A DNA stretch of 64,000 nucleotides, from the NCBI RefSeq assembly GCF_002355515.1, contig NZ_AP014809.1, forward strand, positions 1,698,501 to 1,762,500, read 5' to 3'. The translations under genes and the position numbers were made by a program. Position 1 is the first letter of the stretch. Every line of letters begins with the position of its first letter. The notes beneath the pieces are model-generated. The model searched no databases. It was not told where the DNA came from and worked only from the letters and a program-made list of their open reading frames with translations. Positions 21,101 through 28,242 of the stretch are shown piece by piece. The stretch is from Methylorubrum populi. GTDB taxonomy: Bacteria > Pseudomonadota > Alphaproteobacteria > Rhizobiales > Beijerinckiaceae.

Positions 21101-22209
21101 GTCCCGCCGGTTCCGCCGATGGCGACCGGCGCCCCCGAAGGTCCGACGATCTCGACGAAGCCGGGCGCGCCGACGGCGCCGGCGCCGCCGGTCCCGCCGG
21201 TGATGGTGCCGGCATTGGACAGGCTCGCGCCGGCCGGTCCGGAGAGGCCGGCGCCGCCCTCGCCGGACGCACCGAGAATCGTGCGCGGCGCTTGGCCGGG
21301 AAATCCGAGGCTTCCGCCGACGCCGCCGGCCCCGCCGGTGATCGTGCCGCCCGCCCCGTTGGTGAAGGGGCTGGGCCCCGACAGGAAGACGCCGAGCCCG
21401 CCCGCGCCGCCGGCCCCCGCGGGGCCGCCATCGGCCCGCGCCGTGCCGCCGCCATTGCCGCCGCCGCCGCCCCGGATCGCCCCGGCATTGGTGAAAGCGC
21501 CCGTCCCGGCATTGCGCAGTCCGATACCGCCCTCGCCGCCGCCGCCGCCGGCCTGCCCGTCGCCGCCCGCACCGCCGGCCCCGCCCTGCAGGATGCCGCC
21601 GGCGGCGTTGGTGCTCGCCGCTGCGCCCGTGACGATCGCCCCCTCGCCGCCGGCTCCTCCGCCGCCGCCGCCCTGGAAGCTGAAGGGCTGCGCCGAATCG
21701 TAGTTGACCGCCCCGCCGCCCCGGCCGCCATCGCCGCCGGTCAGCACGCCCGCATTGTCGAACCGGGCCTGTCCGGCGACGCCGTTGCCGCTCGCGCCGC
21801 CGCCGCCGCCGCCCGCGCCGCCCGTGGAGAAGATCGGCGCGTCCCCGCCGTCGCCGCCGTTGCGCGATCCATTCGTGCCCCCGGCCCCGCCCGTGCCGCC
21901 CGCACTCGCGACCAGCGGCCCGTCGCCGTCGGGAAAGGCGTAGCCGCTGCCGCCGGCCCCGCCCGCGAGACCCGGGCCGCCGCCGTTGCCGCCGCCGCCG
22001 GCACCGGAGTTGCCGAGATTGCCGTCGGGGTCGGCGCTGCCGGCGGGCGCATCGGCGCCGGGCCTGCCGTTGTCGAGCGTGCCGCCCGACGTCCGGCCGC
22101 CGGCCCCGCCGCTGGCCGGCCATGCCGGTGCGCCGGGGAGCAACACGGCGAAGACGGCGCTTCCGACGAAGACGGTCGTGAGCAGCGCGTCGCGCTTCTG
22201 CTGAGCCAT
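15151..22209 (-). CDS. Giant PGRS-like autotransporter adhesin
   Basis: Two thousand three hundred fifty-two residues. Signal peptide about 1-33 (LLTTVFVGSAVFAVLLPGAP). Residues about 35-650 are dominated by GGxGG / GGTGG repeats with NAGTI-type turns, superficially like mycobacterial PE_PGRS. From about 770 come autotransporter beta-strand repeats (GGLTKRGLGTLTLTGTNTYT, KVGTGTLTLTGASPYSGGT). Residues about 2070-2352 form the outer-membrane translocator barrel, ending HGGASVRYAF with the terminal Phe expected of type V secretion. A block of about 190 residues is duplicated 684 residues apart. Most likely a cell-surface adhesin or biofilm matrix protein. The adenylate cyclase follows after 26 bp. 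Confidence 0.9.
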   Translation of the reverse strand: MAQQKRDALLTTVFVGSAVFAVLLPGAPAWPASGGAGGRTSGGTLDNGRPGADAPAGSADPDGNLGNSGAGGGGNGGGPGLAGGAGGSGYAFPDGDGPLVASAGGTGGAGGTNGSRNGGDGGDAPIFSTGGAGGGGGGASGNGVAGQARFDNAGVLTGGDGGRGGGAVNYDSAQPFSFQGGGGGGAGGEGAIVTGAAASTNAAGGILQGGAGGAGGDGQAGGGGGEGGIGLRNAGTGAFTNAGAIRGGGGGNGGGTARADGGPAGAGGAGGLGVFLSGPSPFTNGAGGTITGGAGGVGGSLGFPGQAPRTILGASGEGGAGLSGPAGASLSNAGTITGGTGGAGAVGAPGFVEIVGPSGAPVAIGGTGGTGGTGGRGGAGVQLTGADGFGNTGILAGGIGGIGGTGGAAGGVGEGPAGPPDASGGTGGTGGTGGTGLRIGGGTALGNTGTVLGGDGGRGGDGGLPGFSLESLGGAGGRGGAGGIGAEIAGTDFSNSGLIAGGRGGAGGDFGTVGASGAAGATGVAGLGGTGGTGLLLDGAGRLTNAASGRIAGGTGGTGNGAGGIGVLAPAGGTLVNAGTITGGAGSPGASGATGSAGLGGTAVVGAGLAIVNSGLIAVGFGATGPAAAETGRAISFTGGLNSLTLLSTSQIDGAVVAFSAADRLILGGGADGTFSTAAIGAQYRNFGVFQKVDTGTWTLTGTTPAATPWQVLGGALAVSADANLGAPSGGILLNGGTLRATAALSTFRTVTLGEAGGAIQADAGVAMAAGGPLVGAGGLTKRGLGTLTLTGTNTYTGATTVAAGTLALAGSGSINASSGVALASGATFDIAGLTSGIAAIRSLGDTAAGQAGTVALGTSRLILTDASGTFSGRITGLGDVVLAGGSQTLAGANSFNGVTTVTGGTLTLAPGGALAASVTTGAGGSFANAGTVSGGLTNAGSAINDGTIAGPVANSGGFVNRGTAGALFSTAGAVTSTGTLNGAVIITGGSLALGPGSLVTGALTNGATVTAQGRIAGSVTNAAGARFTLSGALADLTALSNAGTVSLAGNALGIGILTGEGGVIQNGAATAATLTLGAGSTAGTVLQDGPGGGALSLAKVGIGFLTLSGTNTYSGGTALNGGSVLVSSDASLGAATGGLSFGGGTLSTEGNFTTGRALTLGASGGTLAPGAETSLTLTGVVGGPGGLTVAGAGRVVLTGTNSYGGGTLVNAGATLQVGAGGTAGSIPGNVVTNGTLTLDRSDRLDLAGVISGAGILNQSGAGVTTLAGSNGPAAQFTGTAIVNAGTLAINGTFGDTAGNRARVTVNAGGTLHGSGTIAGSVAVNGGTVSAGNSPGTLTVAGNYTLNPGSTSLFEFGNPGIVGGSGNDLINVGGNLGLGGTLSLVSAAGATAAPVSGAYRLFNYGGTVSGAFDGITTPGAGTSALVYTDIPRQVNVLLANGNQSVQLWDGTDTNGAAAGGQGGTGIWSAGGTNWTRLPGGQINDLWRSGVGLFGGSAGTVTVAGTQNVQGLQFTVDGYRLGGPGALNLTGDPFSTPGQSFVTVDPGVSATIATALTGQTAAIGLRKLGAGTLTLSGANTYTGATTIEAGTLALAGTGALASSVTTGAGGSFANAGTVGGGLTNAGSASNDGTITGPVTNSGSFVNRGTAGALTSTAGTVTNTGTLNGAVIVTGGSLALGPGSLVDGALTNGAAVTAQGRITGPVTNAAGAGFTLSGALANLTAMTNAGTVSLAGNSLGIGTLTGEGGVIQNGAATAATLTLGAGSSAGTVLQDGPGGGALSLAKVGTGTLTLTGASPYSGGTRVAGGTLALGGAGTAGSGAIALDAGTRLAFLGSGYTVGNAIRLAGPGPATIESGPGTVALSGPITGPGALEKAGLGTLVVSGTGNYAGGTAVTAGILQVDGALTGSSILTVGPGAGLTGTGRVGALTVQPGGFVAPGNAIDPTGTLTAEGPVVLGAGSTLATTLSLTAASRLVTPSTATIASGGTLQITPSTLAYTTPVRLPILVASAGLTGQFTTVTFTAPVRGLQPIVGYDAGSAYLQFGEVEPGRPTEPGRDLTSAIASAQGLARDRFGAFVTQRILGSVLTGFNQQISCGDCVSGFGMAGSYSVGAQGRKTLTEELIAIGGFAYTGYDSGRVRVSGGPLFAGLLRYDPAGLGSVRPFVDVGGLFAPSQTTTYSRGYTFGTMAGQGTGRVSSLGGSVFGRVGTVARLSPQDEVAAAVEYSRGWQYAGAYTEGLLAPNPYALASRGGTDIINIAKLGGQVTHLFGAAIEAQLNLGVAHGFGLKSGLNGTVADVPFTTPIKDLTWAEYGARISYRVRQDLALDGFILGTLGPQPVGDTIHGGASVRYAF
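16848..17423. repeat. Autotransporter internal duplication, copy B
   Basis: About 576 bp nearly identical to 18900-19475 at an offset of exactly 2052 bp (684 codons), so both copies are in frame. Shared anchors include ctggaccgtcctgcagcacg. It encodes a passenger block with SFANAGTV, SFVNRGTAGAL, SLALGPGSLV and VLQDGPGGGALSLAKVG. Confidence 0.85.
18900..19475. repeat. Autotransporter internal duplication, copy A
   Basis: Partner of 16848-17423. Differences are scattered substitutions, several of them amino-acid changing (GTVGGGL against GTVSGGL, GSFVNRG against GGFVNRG), so this is an established duplication and not a sequence-assembly artefact. Confidence 0.85.
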
Positions 22210-22785
22210 GCCCCCAAACCCCGTCCCGCGCCCGTGCCCCGGGACCGCCGGTCCCGCCGCACGCCGAACTGCCCGGCCCCGTCATCGCGTTTTTCAATCG
22301 TGGGCCGGGTTCGAGCCTTATTTTTCAATTTGTCTCACGCATAGCCGATGCTTCCATCGACACGGCGATTCCCTTGGCCGATCCCGTTGATGATGCATCG
22401 CCGGGGCCGAGCCTGTGCAGACCGGCGGAGAGCTCCTTCTGATCGAAAAGTCCCCGCGCGGAGACAGCCCTGCCGATGGCATGATCATGCGTTTGTTGGT
22501 TTGCCGGAGGGGCTGCTTGCGAACGATACCCTCTCGCCCTGTTCCGATGAAGCCGAACATTGTCGGTGAACTCCGTCGTCCGCAGGCGAATTTGGCGGGA
22601 TGGTCGCGAGGTGTGGGCTTGCCGCAACAGGGCCGGAGGCCGGATCTTTGGGCCGCCTTGGGATCACGGGCCGCTTGCTGCGGGTCGCCGATCGTGATTC
22701 GCCGCGCCCGGCATCGACGATGCGGGCGGGTTCCGGCACGGGTGCCGTGACCCGATCGGACGGTGGGATGCGGGGGGACGGAGGG
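22210..22785. promoter_or_regulatory. Divergent promoter region, autotransporter / glycosyltransferase
   Basis: A 576-bp gap between divergent start codons. It contains an AT-rich tract with a repeated ttttcaat (22289-22335) about 80-125 bp before the autotransporter start, and the perfect 12-bp palindrome gcatgatcatgc (22479-22490), a candidate operator. No gene is supported here. Confidence 0.45.
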
Positions 22786-24738
22786 ATGCCGACGATCGGC
22801 CTGTGCATGATGGTCAGGGACGAGGCGCATGTCGTGGAGCGCTGCCTCGACAGCGTCCGGCCCCTCATCGACCGCGCCGTCGTCGTCGATACGGGGTCCG
22901 GGGACGGAACGCCGGAGATCGTTCGCGCCTATCTCGCCCGCCACGGGATTCCCGGCATCGTGGTCGAGCACCCGTGGCGGGACTTCGCCCACAATCGCAG
23001 CGCGGCGCTGGCGGCTCTTCGGCAGGACGCGACGATCGACTACGCGCTGGTGATCGATGCCGACGACCGGCTCGTCTTCGAGGCCGGGTTCGACCCGGCC
23101 GCCTTCAAGGCCGGCTTGTCCGCCGACGTCTACGACCTCGACATCCATCACGGCGGAGCGGTGTACCGCCGGCCGCAGCTCTTCGCGAACCGCCTCGCCT
23201 TCCGCTACCGCTCGGTCCTCCACGAATTCCTCGACATCCCGGCCACCGCGCGGTCGCACGTCGCGGCGGCGGGCCTGCACATCGTCTACGGCGGCGACGG
23301 CGCGCGCTCGCGCGATCCGCACAAGTTCGCCCGGGATGCCGCCCTCTTGGAGGCCGCGCTGGCGGGGGAGGCCGACCCGTTCCTGCGCGCCCGCTACACC
23401 TTCTATCTCGCCCAGAGCCTGCGCGATTCCGGCCAATTCGGGCGGGCGATCGAGGCCTATCTCGCGCGGGCCGAACTCGGCTTCTGGGATCAGGAGGTGT
23501 TCGAGAGCCTGCTCAATGCCGGCAAGCTGATGGCGCGGGAGGGGGCGCCGACGGAAGCGGTCCTGGCCGTGCTCGATCGTGCGAGCGCGACCGTGCCGGA
23601 GCGCGTCGAGGCCCTGCACGCCGCGGCCCTGATCTGTCGGCAGCGCGGCGAGTGGGCCCTCGGCCTCGCGGCCGCGGAGCGCGGGCTCGGCCGCCCGCGG
23701 CCGGAGGCCGGCCTGTTCCTTCAGCCCTGGATCTACGCGATCGGCCTGCTCGATGAATTCGCGGTCAACGCCTACTGGGCGGGCCGCGACATGGATTGCC
23801 TCGTGGCCTGCGCGCTCCTCCTGTCGCGGGAGGATCTCGACGCCGCGACCCGCGAACGGGTGCGGGCCAACCGCGACTATGCCGACGAGCGCCTGCGGGC
23901 CCGCGCCTCGCTCTGGACCGGGACGCTGAAGGACCGCGCCCCGCGGATCGCGGTGGTGACGGCCTACCACTCGGAAAGTCCCGAGATGCTCCGGCGCTGC
24001 CTCGCCTCGGTGGCGGGCCAGACCGTGGCGGTGGACCACATCCTGATCGCGGAAGGGCCGCCGCGGGAGCGGCTGGAGGAGGAACTGAGCGCCGGGGTCG
24101 CCGACCTCATCCGCCTCGGCGGGACGGGCGCGGCCGGCGGGCGCGCGGCCTGGGCGGCCGGTGGCCTGCTCGCGGCGGCGCGGGGCTACACGGCGATCGG
24201 CTTCCTCGATGCCGGGTGCTGGTACGATCCGGACCATATCGAGAATTGCCTTGCGGCGGCTTTGCGCGTCGGGTTCGAGCGCTGCGGCATGGTCACGGCC
24301 TCCCGCCGACTCCGGCGCCCCGACCTAACCGTCATGCCGCTTCCCGAGGAGGATGCGGACAGCTTCGTCGATGCCAGCGGCTATCTCTTCCTGCCCGTGG
24401 CCTTCCCCCTGCTCGGCCATTGGGCGCTGACGCCGCCGCCGCTCGCCGAGATCGACGACCGGCTGTTCCTGCTCGGGGCCAGGGCGAGCGGCCTTGCCAG
24501 GGGCCGGACCCGGTCGGCGACGCTCAACCGCGTCGCGACCTACGCCGCGGCCTACCAGGCCCTGGGCGAGGCGCCGCCCCCGGGGGTCCGCGACAAGCCC
24601 GATCACGCCGGATTCCGGGCCTGGATCGAGGCCCTGCCGCCGGAGGCGGTCGCGACCCTCCGCCGTCAGATCGGGGCCGATCCGCGCGACCTCTACCGGA
24701 CCGGCGCCCCGGCTGCGGAGACTGCCAAGATCCCGTAG
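22786..24738 (+). CDS. Two-domain family 2 glycosyltransferase with TPR middle
   Basis: Six hundred fifty residues from ATG 22786 (GGGGGA about 7 bases upstream; an in-frame ATG at 22768 is possible). Domain 1 is GT2: MPTIGLCMMVRDEAHVVERC, then AVVVDTGSGDGTPEIV and the DxD motif VIDADDRL (about 90-97). A TPR-like helical middle (FYLAQSLRDSGQFGRAIEAY) follows. Domain 2 (from about 390) is a second GT2-like fold, PRIAVVTAYHSESPEMLRRC, but its DxD position reads DAGC, so it may not be catalytic. The N-terminal half resembles SunS/tetratricopeptide glycosyltransferases. It could modify the Ser/Thr-rich autotransporter or another surface glycan; acceptor unknown. Confidence 0.82.
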   Translation: MPTIGLCMMVRDEAHVVERCLDSVRPLIDRAVVVDTGSGDGTPEIVRAYLARHGIPGIVVEHPWRDFAHNRSAALAALRQDATIDYALVIDADDRLVFEAGFDPAAFKAGLSADVYDLDIHHGGAVYRRPQLFANRLAFRYRSVLHEFLDIPATARSHVAAAGLHIVYGGDGARSRDPHKFARDAALLEAALAGEADPFLRARYTFYLAQSLRDSGQFGRAIEAYLARAELGFWDQEVFESLLNAGKLMAREGAPTEAVLAVLDRASATVPERVEALHAAALICRQRGEWALGLAAAERGLGRPRPEAGLFLQPWIYAIGLLDEFAVNAYWAGRDMDCLVACALLLSREDLDAATRERVRANRDYADERLRARASLWTGTLKDRAPRIAVVTAYHSESPEMLRRCLASVAGQTVAVDHILIAEGPPRERLEEELSAGVADLIRLGGTGAAGGRAAWAAGGLLAAARGYTAIGFLDAGCWYDPDHIENCLAAALRVGFERCGMVTASRRLRRPDLTVMPLPEEDADSFVDASGYLFLPVAFPLLGHWALTPPPLAEIDDRLFLLGARASGLARGRTRSATLNRVATYAAAYQALGEAPPPGVRDKPDHAGFRAWIEALPPEAVATLRRQIGADPRDLYRTGAPAAETAKIP

Positions 24739-24890
24739 ATCTCTCGTCCCGGTCGGGGGCGGATACTTCGAGAATGGCTCGCGGGCTTGCCATCGATTTG
24801 CAACACCACCGGGAAAACCGGCCCGTACCGTTGCCGCCTCGGCGCGTTTCGCGTCTACGATGGCGCGACGACCCGAGGGACCGCGCCGCG

Positions 24891-25598
24891 ATGAGCCTCG
24901 TCAGACGGATCTGTTTCGCCGGCTTGGCCGGTGGCCTCGCGCTGGGCCTGCCGGGTCCGGCCGCGGCCCAGCAGATCGGCGCCACGACGGTGGTGCGGAA
25001 CGACGTGTCCCGCCTGAAGGGAGCGCAGAGGAACAGCCTCGCCGAGGGCGACACGGTGTTCCGGGACGAGGCGGTGCAGACTGGCGCGGACAGCCTCGCC
25101 AAGATCGTCTTCCTCGACCAGACCAACCTCTCGATCGGGCCGAACGCGCGCATCGCCCTCAACCAGTACGTCTATTCCGAGGAGCGGCCGGCGGGGAAGG
25201 TCGCGCTCAACCTGTTGAAGGGCACCTACCGCTTCGTGACCGGCGACCTCGACAAGAAGGCCTACGAGATCAAGACGCCGGTCGCGACGATCGGCGTCCG
25301 GGGCACCGTGTTCGATGTCTGGACCACCGGCGCGCGCTCGGTCATCACCCTCGTCGATGGCGAGGTCCGGGTCTGCACCCGGCAAGCGAGCCCGCAGGCC
25401 TGCCTCACCCTCGACCAGCCCGGCGCCGTCGCCATCGTGACCGCCAGCGGCGTGACCTCCGGCCCTCGCGGTTCCGCGACGCGTTTCGGCTTCAACGGCT
25501 ATTGCGGTGCCAATCCCGGCCTGTGCACGCCGACACGCTTCTCGGAGGGCGGCGGGGTGCCGCAACCGACCGCGTTGGCCGCCCTGTGCGGACGCTGA
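24891..25598 (+). CDS. Exported FecR-domain protein
   Basis: Two hundred thirty-five residues. Signal peptide (RRICFAGLAGGLALGLPGPA, then AAQQ), then a FecR domain: RNSLAEGDTVFRDEAVQTGA, SLAKIVFLDQTNLSIGPNAR, GTYRFVTGDLDKKAYEIKTP and the signature ATIGVRGTVFDVW. The C-terminal part has four Cys (VCTRQ, QACLTL, YCGANPGLC), possibly two disulfides. Unlike FecR sigma regulators there is no membrane anchor or N-terminal anti-sigma segment, so it is probably a periplasmic or surface FecR-fold protein. In related bacteria such proteins often occur with CHASE2 cyclases; here the cyclase is 10 kb away beyond the autotransporter. Confidence 0.85.
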   Translation: MSLVRRICFAGLAGGLALGLPGPAAAQQIGATTVVRNDVSRLKGAQRNSLAEGDTVFRDEAVQTGADSLAKIVFLDQTNLSIGPNARIALNQYVYSEERPAGKVALNLLKGTYRFVTGDLDKKAYEIKTPVATIGVRGTVFDVWTTGARSVITLVDGEVRVCTRQASPQACLTLDQPGAVAIVTASGVTSGPRGSATRFGFNGYCGANPGLCTPTRFSEGGGVPQPTALAALCGR

Positions 25599-25677
25599 AC
25601 CGATCGGATCGCGCCGCGACTCATGCCCTTCGCCGAGCCCGCCGCCCCCTCGGCAGCGAGCGCCCCGACCGGAGCGC

Positions 25678-25788
25678 CTAGGCCGCCCAGGCGAGGATCA
25701 GAACGCCGCTGAGGAACATGGCATAGGTCGCGAGCAGCGCGGAAATCTCACGATGCTTCAAAACGACGGCGCGGGAGACGGACAGCAT
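25678..25788 (-). CDS. Possible 36-aa single-span membrane peptide
   Basis: From ATG 25788 the frame reads MLSVSRAVVLKHREISALLA and then TYAMFLSGVLILAWAA before TAG. A positively charged start followed by one hydrophobic helix of about 20 residues gives the profile of a small membrane protein. There is no strong ribosome-binding site, so expression is uncertain. It is convergent with the FecR-domain gene. Confidence 0.35.
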   Translation of the reverse strand: MLSVSRAVVLKHREISALLATYAMFLSGVLILAWAA

Positions 25789-26016
25789 GACGGCGATCAA
25801 TCACGAGTGACCGGATCAGCCTGATAGCCAAACCTTGACAGTTTTGGAGAGGGCAGCGCCCCATTTCGCAGGAAAAGGCGAAGTGTTGCGCGCCGGAGAC
25901 TCGTCCGAGTGGGGCGTGACGATAGCCGGGCTGCGGCGGGTCGGTGCGGTTCCCGACCGAGCACGAACAACGGCCGTCACGCCGGGTTGCCCGTGCAGAC
26001 ATCGACAGGAACCGCC

Positions 26017-26295
26017 ATGAAGAACCAATCGACGATGACCTGTGTTTTGGGGTTGGCGCTCGCGGCCCTGGCCTGCCTTCCTGCCTCGGCTCAGCCTCGA
26101 CCCGGATCGGGGGTGATCGTGACGGATGACGGCAGCGTCACCGGCGGTCGCGACCGGGGTGTGACGATCTCGCGCGGCGCCACGGGAGCCGACACCATCA
26201 CCGGCAACTCTGCCGCCGGCGGCAATGCCAATCAGCCCGAGCGCGCCGTTCCTCAGGGAAGCGGCGGCGGCGGCGGCAACGGTCCGGGTCAGTAG
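26017..26295 (+). CDS. Small exported Gly-rich hypothetical protein
   Basis: Ninety-two residues, with CAGGAA before the ATG at 26017. A signal peptide (LGLALAALACLPASAQ) precedes a mature part with the beta-turn pattern VIVTDDGSVTGGRDRG, VTISRGATGADTITGNSAAG and a Gly/Asn/Gln-rich tail. No enzyme motif. Function unknown. Confidence 0.65.
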   Translation: MKNQSTMTCVLGLALAALACLPASAQPRPGSGVIVTDDGSVTGGRDRGVTISRGATGADTITGNSAAGGNANQPERAVPQGSGGGGGNGPGQ

Positions 26296-26306
26296 GCCGC
26301 CCCTCG

Positions 26307-26337
26307 GCCCCGCCCGGACCGACGGCGCGGGGCTTTC
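26307..26337 (+). terminator. Weak terminator-like hairpin
   Basis: Seven-bp arms gccccgc (26307-26313) and gcggggc (26327-26333) followed by ttt, 12 bp after the preceding stop codon. The loop is 13 bases, so stability is modest. The remaining gene-free stretch to 26744 contains nothing I can support. Confidence 0.4.
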
Positions 26338-26744
26338 GATATCCGGTGCGTGCGGCCCGGCGCATCGCGGGCGAACGGTGGCTCGCCCGAGCTCCGACGG
26401 CAGGCTTGGCGGCGAGCGCCCGACGCGGGAATCTTCTCTCCGGCGGAGGACGCGCTGCCGCCGCCACTCTCCCTACCGGCACGGACAACGGGCGTGGCGT
26501 CGTACTGGCCTCCGGATTCGCTGTGATCGCGCGCGGGAGAGCCGGGCTCGGGCATCGGCGCGGCTCCGCATCCGCCGATCCGTCCGCAGCCGCGAATCCG
26601 GCGGCTTCTGGCTGGACCGCACCGCCACCAGCGCTTCGGCACCGGCACCGACTGGCGTTATTTTGCAGGGAAGCGCTCGATAGCCTGTTCCACACGCTGA
26701 GGATCGGTATGATCGTACCAGGTTCCGACGCGTGGGAGTCATCG

Positions 26745-27077
26745 ATGACATCAGGTCTGCCGGAAGGTGCGAAGCCGGGCGATATCGTGACGCCGGACGG
26801 CCAGATTCTCTGCCGAGACCGGGAGCTTCACGAGTTCGGCTACTTCACCGTCACCTACGAGCAGGCCCAGATCGCGCGCAGGCACGGCTGGGGCTGCCGG
26901 GCCGGCGTCGTTCTCGATGGGGAGCATTCCGACGAGTGGAGCTGGAACTACGCCGAGGAGGAGCGCCGCTACGCGCTGGAAAACGGCGATGCGCCGCCCC
27001 TGGTACGGATCTATCGAGAGCCACCCGCCTCCTGCCCCGTCGAAACCCCCCTCTCCTGCCGCCTCGACAGCCGCTAA
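26745..27077 (+). CDS. Hypothetical cytoplasmic protein (110 aa)
   Basis: Starts MTSGLPEGAKPGDIVTPDGQ with GGGAG seven bases upstream. Main features: a beta-strand/turn start (DIVTPDGQILCRDRELHEFG), an acidic-aromatic segment SDEWSWNYAEEERRYALEN and a Pro/Cys-containing C-terminus. No signal peptide. No family recognised; an in-frame ATG at 26709 is less likely because it lacks a ribosome-binding site. The stretch 27078-27290 that follows shows no gene. Confidence 0.55.
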   Translation: MTSGLPEGAKPGDIVTPDGQILCRDRELHEFGYFTVTYEQAQIARRHGWGCRAGVVLDGEHSDEWSWNYAEEERRYALENGDAPPLVRIYREPPASCPVETPLSCRLDSR

Positions 27078-27290
27078 GCCCTATCTGACCTGACTGTTTC
27101 AGGCGGTGGCGAGGCTTCGCAGCGGCCATCGGAGCGTGGAGAACGGTGCCCGAAGGGGCCCTCCGGACCGTGAGGCCAGCGCTGGAGCGCCGAAGGGGCG
27201 GACGCCTCGGCGGGTGGTCGGGATCGAGCCGATCACGTTCCGGACAGGCTTGCGTCTCACATGGTCTTCGCCCCGGGCGCCCGTTTTCAT

Positions 27291-27335
27291 GGGGCCTTCG
27301 GGGCCTTCGGGGCCTGCGGAGCCTTCGGGGGCCTC
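27291..27335. repeat. Five tandem copies of a 9-bp unit beside a stop codon
   Basis: Units of ggggccttc: two perfect (27291-27308) then ggggcctgc, ggagccttc and gggggcctc, ending one base before the stop codon of the leftward oxygenase gene. Read through in that frame they would encode a Gly-Pro-Glu collagen-like tail. Confidence 0.8.
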
Positions 27336-27336
27336 G

Positions 27337-28173
27337 TCACCCGATCGTGGTGCCGTAGCGGACGCCTTTCTCCTTGAGCCAGCGCCGGTAGGCCACAGAG
27401 GACGAGTCGGCGCGGGTCGGGATCTCGGCGCGGGGTTCCAGCGGCAGCAGAACCGGTCGCTGGTTCTCCAGGATGATGCGGTCCTGCAGGAAGATCACCT
27501 GCTGAAACGCGACGAGATCGGTGAGGCGGGAGGCGTCGTCGATCAGGAACATCACCGGATGGGCCCGGCAGCGATCGGGATCGAGGGGCTGCACGAACAG
27601 GCAGATGACGTCCCACCGGTTCGCCGCGTTGGGGCAGGTCTTGTACAGCATGGTCACGTGGGGCGTGGCGACGCGGTACTGGTACTGTGTCTCGATCCCG
27701 CCCTTGGCCGAGAAGGCCGCCTGAGGCTGGAAGAAGCGGCAATTGGTGGCCCAGACCTCGTCGACGTCGCGGCGGATCTCGGTGGTGTAGTGCAGCACCT
27801 CGGTGTGCGGCTCGGCGCCGAGGATGTCGGTGTGGACGAAGGGGAAGTGGGCCATGTCGAGGAAGTTCTCGATGATCCGCAGCCCGGAGGCGCGCAGGCC
27901 GACGGCGCCGCAGAGCACGTGGCGCCGGTCGTCCTCGTCGGCCTCGGGGATGGCGGGCGGCTCGGTCTCCGGGGCCCCCAGGCTGACCCAGACGCAGCCG
28001 TAACGCGTGCGCACCGGCAGTTCGCGCCCGGACGCCGTCCGCGCCGAGACCGGATCGCTCCCGGAGACGACGATCTCGGTGCCGAGGAGGCGTGTCCGCA
28101 AAGGGGCCTCGCGGCAGGCCTCGGTCGACCCGACGACGTACCAATCGTCCCGGATCACGGGTTCGAGTTCCAT
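27337..28173 (-). CDS. Rieske-less oxygenase catalytic subunit (NdmC-like), paralog 1
   Basis: Two hundred seventy-eight residues from ATG 28173 (GAGGGGAG about 8 bases upstream). The mononuclear-iron motif E-x3-D-x2-H-x4-H is intact in ENFLDMAHFPFVH (Glu102, Asp106, His109, His114), with a likely third ligand Asp231 in LQDRIILENQ. The N-terminal 100 residues keep a beta-rich, Rieske-like layout (DDWYVVGSTEACREAPLR, RYGCVWVSLG), but the two Cys-x-His/Cys-x2-His ligand pairs are absent. So it cannot hold a Rieske cluster and must get electrons from another protein. Such Rieske-less catalytic proteins are known as NdmC in caffeine-degrading Pseudomonas. It is the last gene of the BMP-transporter operon. 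Substrate unknown. Confidence 0.85.
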   Translation of the reverse strand: MELEPVIRDDWYVVGSTEACREAPLRTRLLGTEIVVSGSDPVSARTASGRELPVRTRYGCVWVSLGAPETEPPAIPEADEDDRRHVLCGAVGLRASGLRIIENFLDMAHFPFVHTDILGAEPHTEVLHYTTEIRRDVDEVWATNCRFFQPQAAFSAKGGIETQYQYRVATPHVTMLYKTCPNAANRWDVICLFVQPLDPDRCRAHPVMFLIDDASRLTDLVAFQQVIFLQDRIILENQRPVLLPLEPRAEIPTRADSSSVAYRRWLKEKGVRYGTTIG

Positions 28174-28242
28174 CGCAAGGCTCCCCTCAGGGCCGCGCGC
28201 CGCCGGCGGACGCGCCCGGCTCATTGCCCGATCACCGCCAGT

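Noticed and set aside
15181..21703. Long open frames on the plus strand across the autotransporter (up to 934 and 625 codons)
   Set aside because: They are Pro/Arg/Ala-rich mirror frames of a GC-rich repeat gene; the minus-strand product has a signal peptide, repeat blocks and a translocator barrel.
15151..22209. Mycobacterial PE_PGRS gene acquired by transfer
   Set aside because: There is no PE domain, and the C-terminal barrel and signal peptide identify a Gram-negative autotransporter; only the Gly-rich composition is similar.
27337..28173. A complete Rieske oxygenase alpha subunit
   Set aside because: The N-terminal domain has no Cys-x-His or Cys-x2-His pair, so it cannot bind a Rieske cluster.
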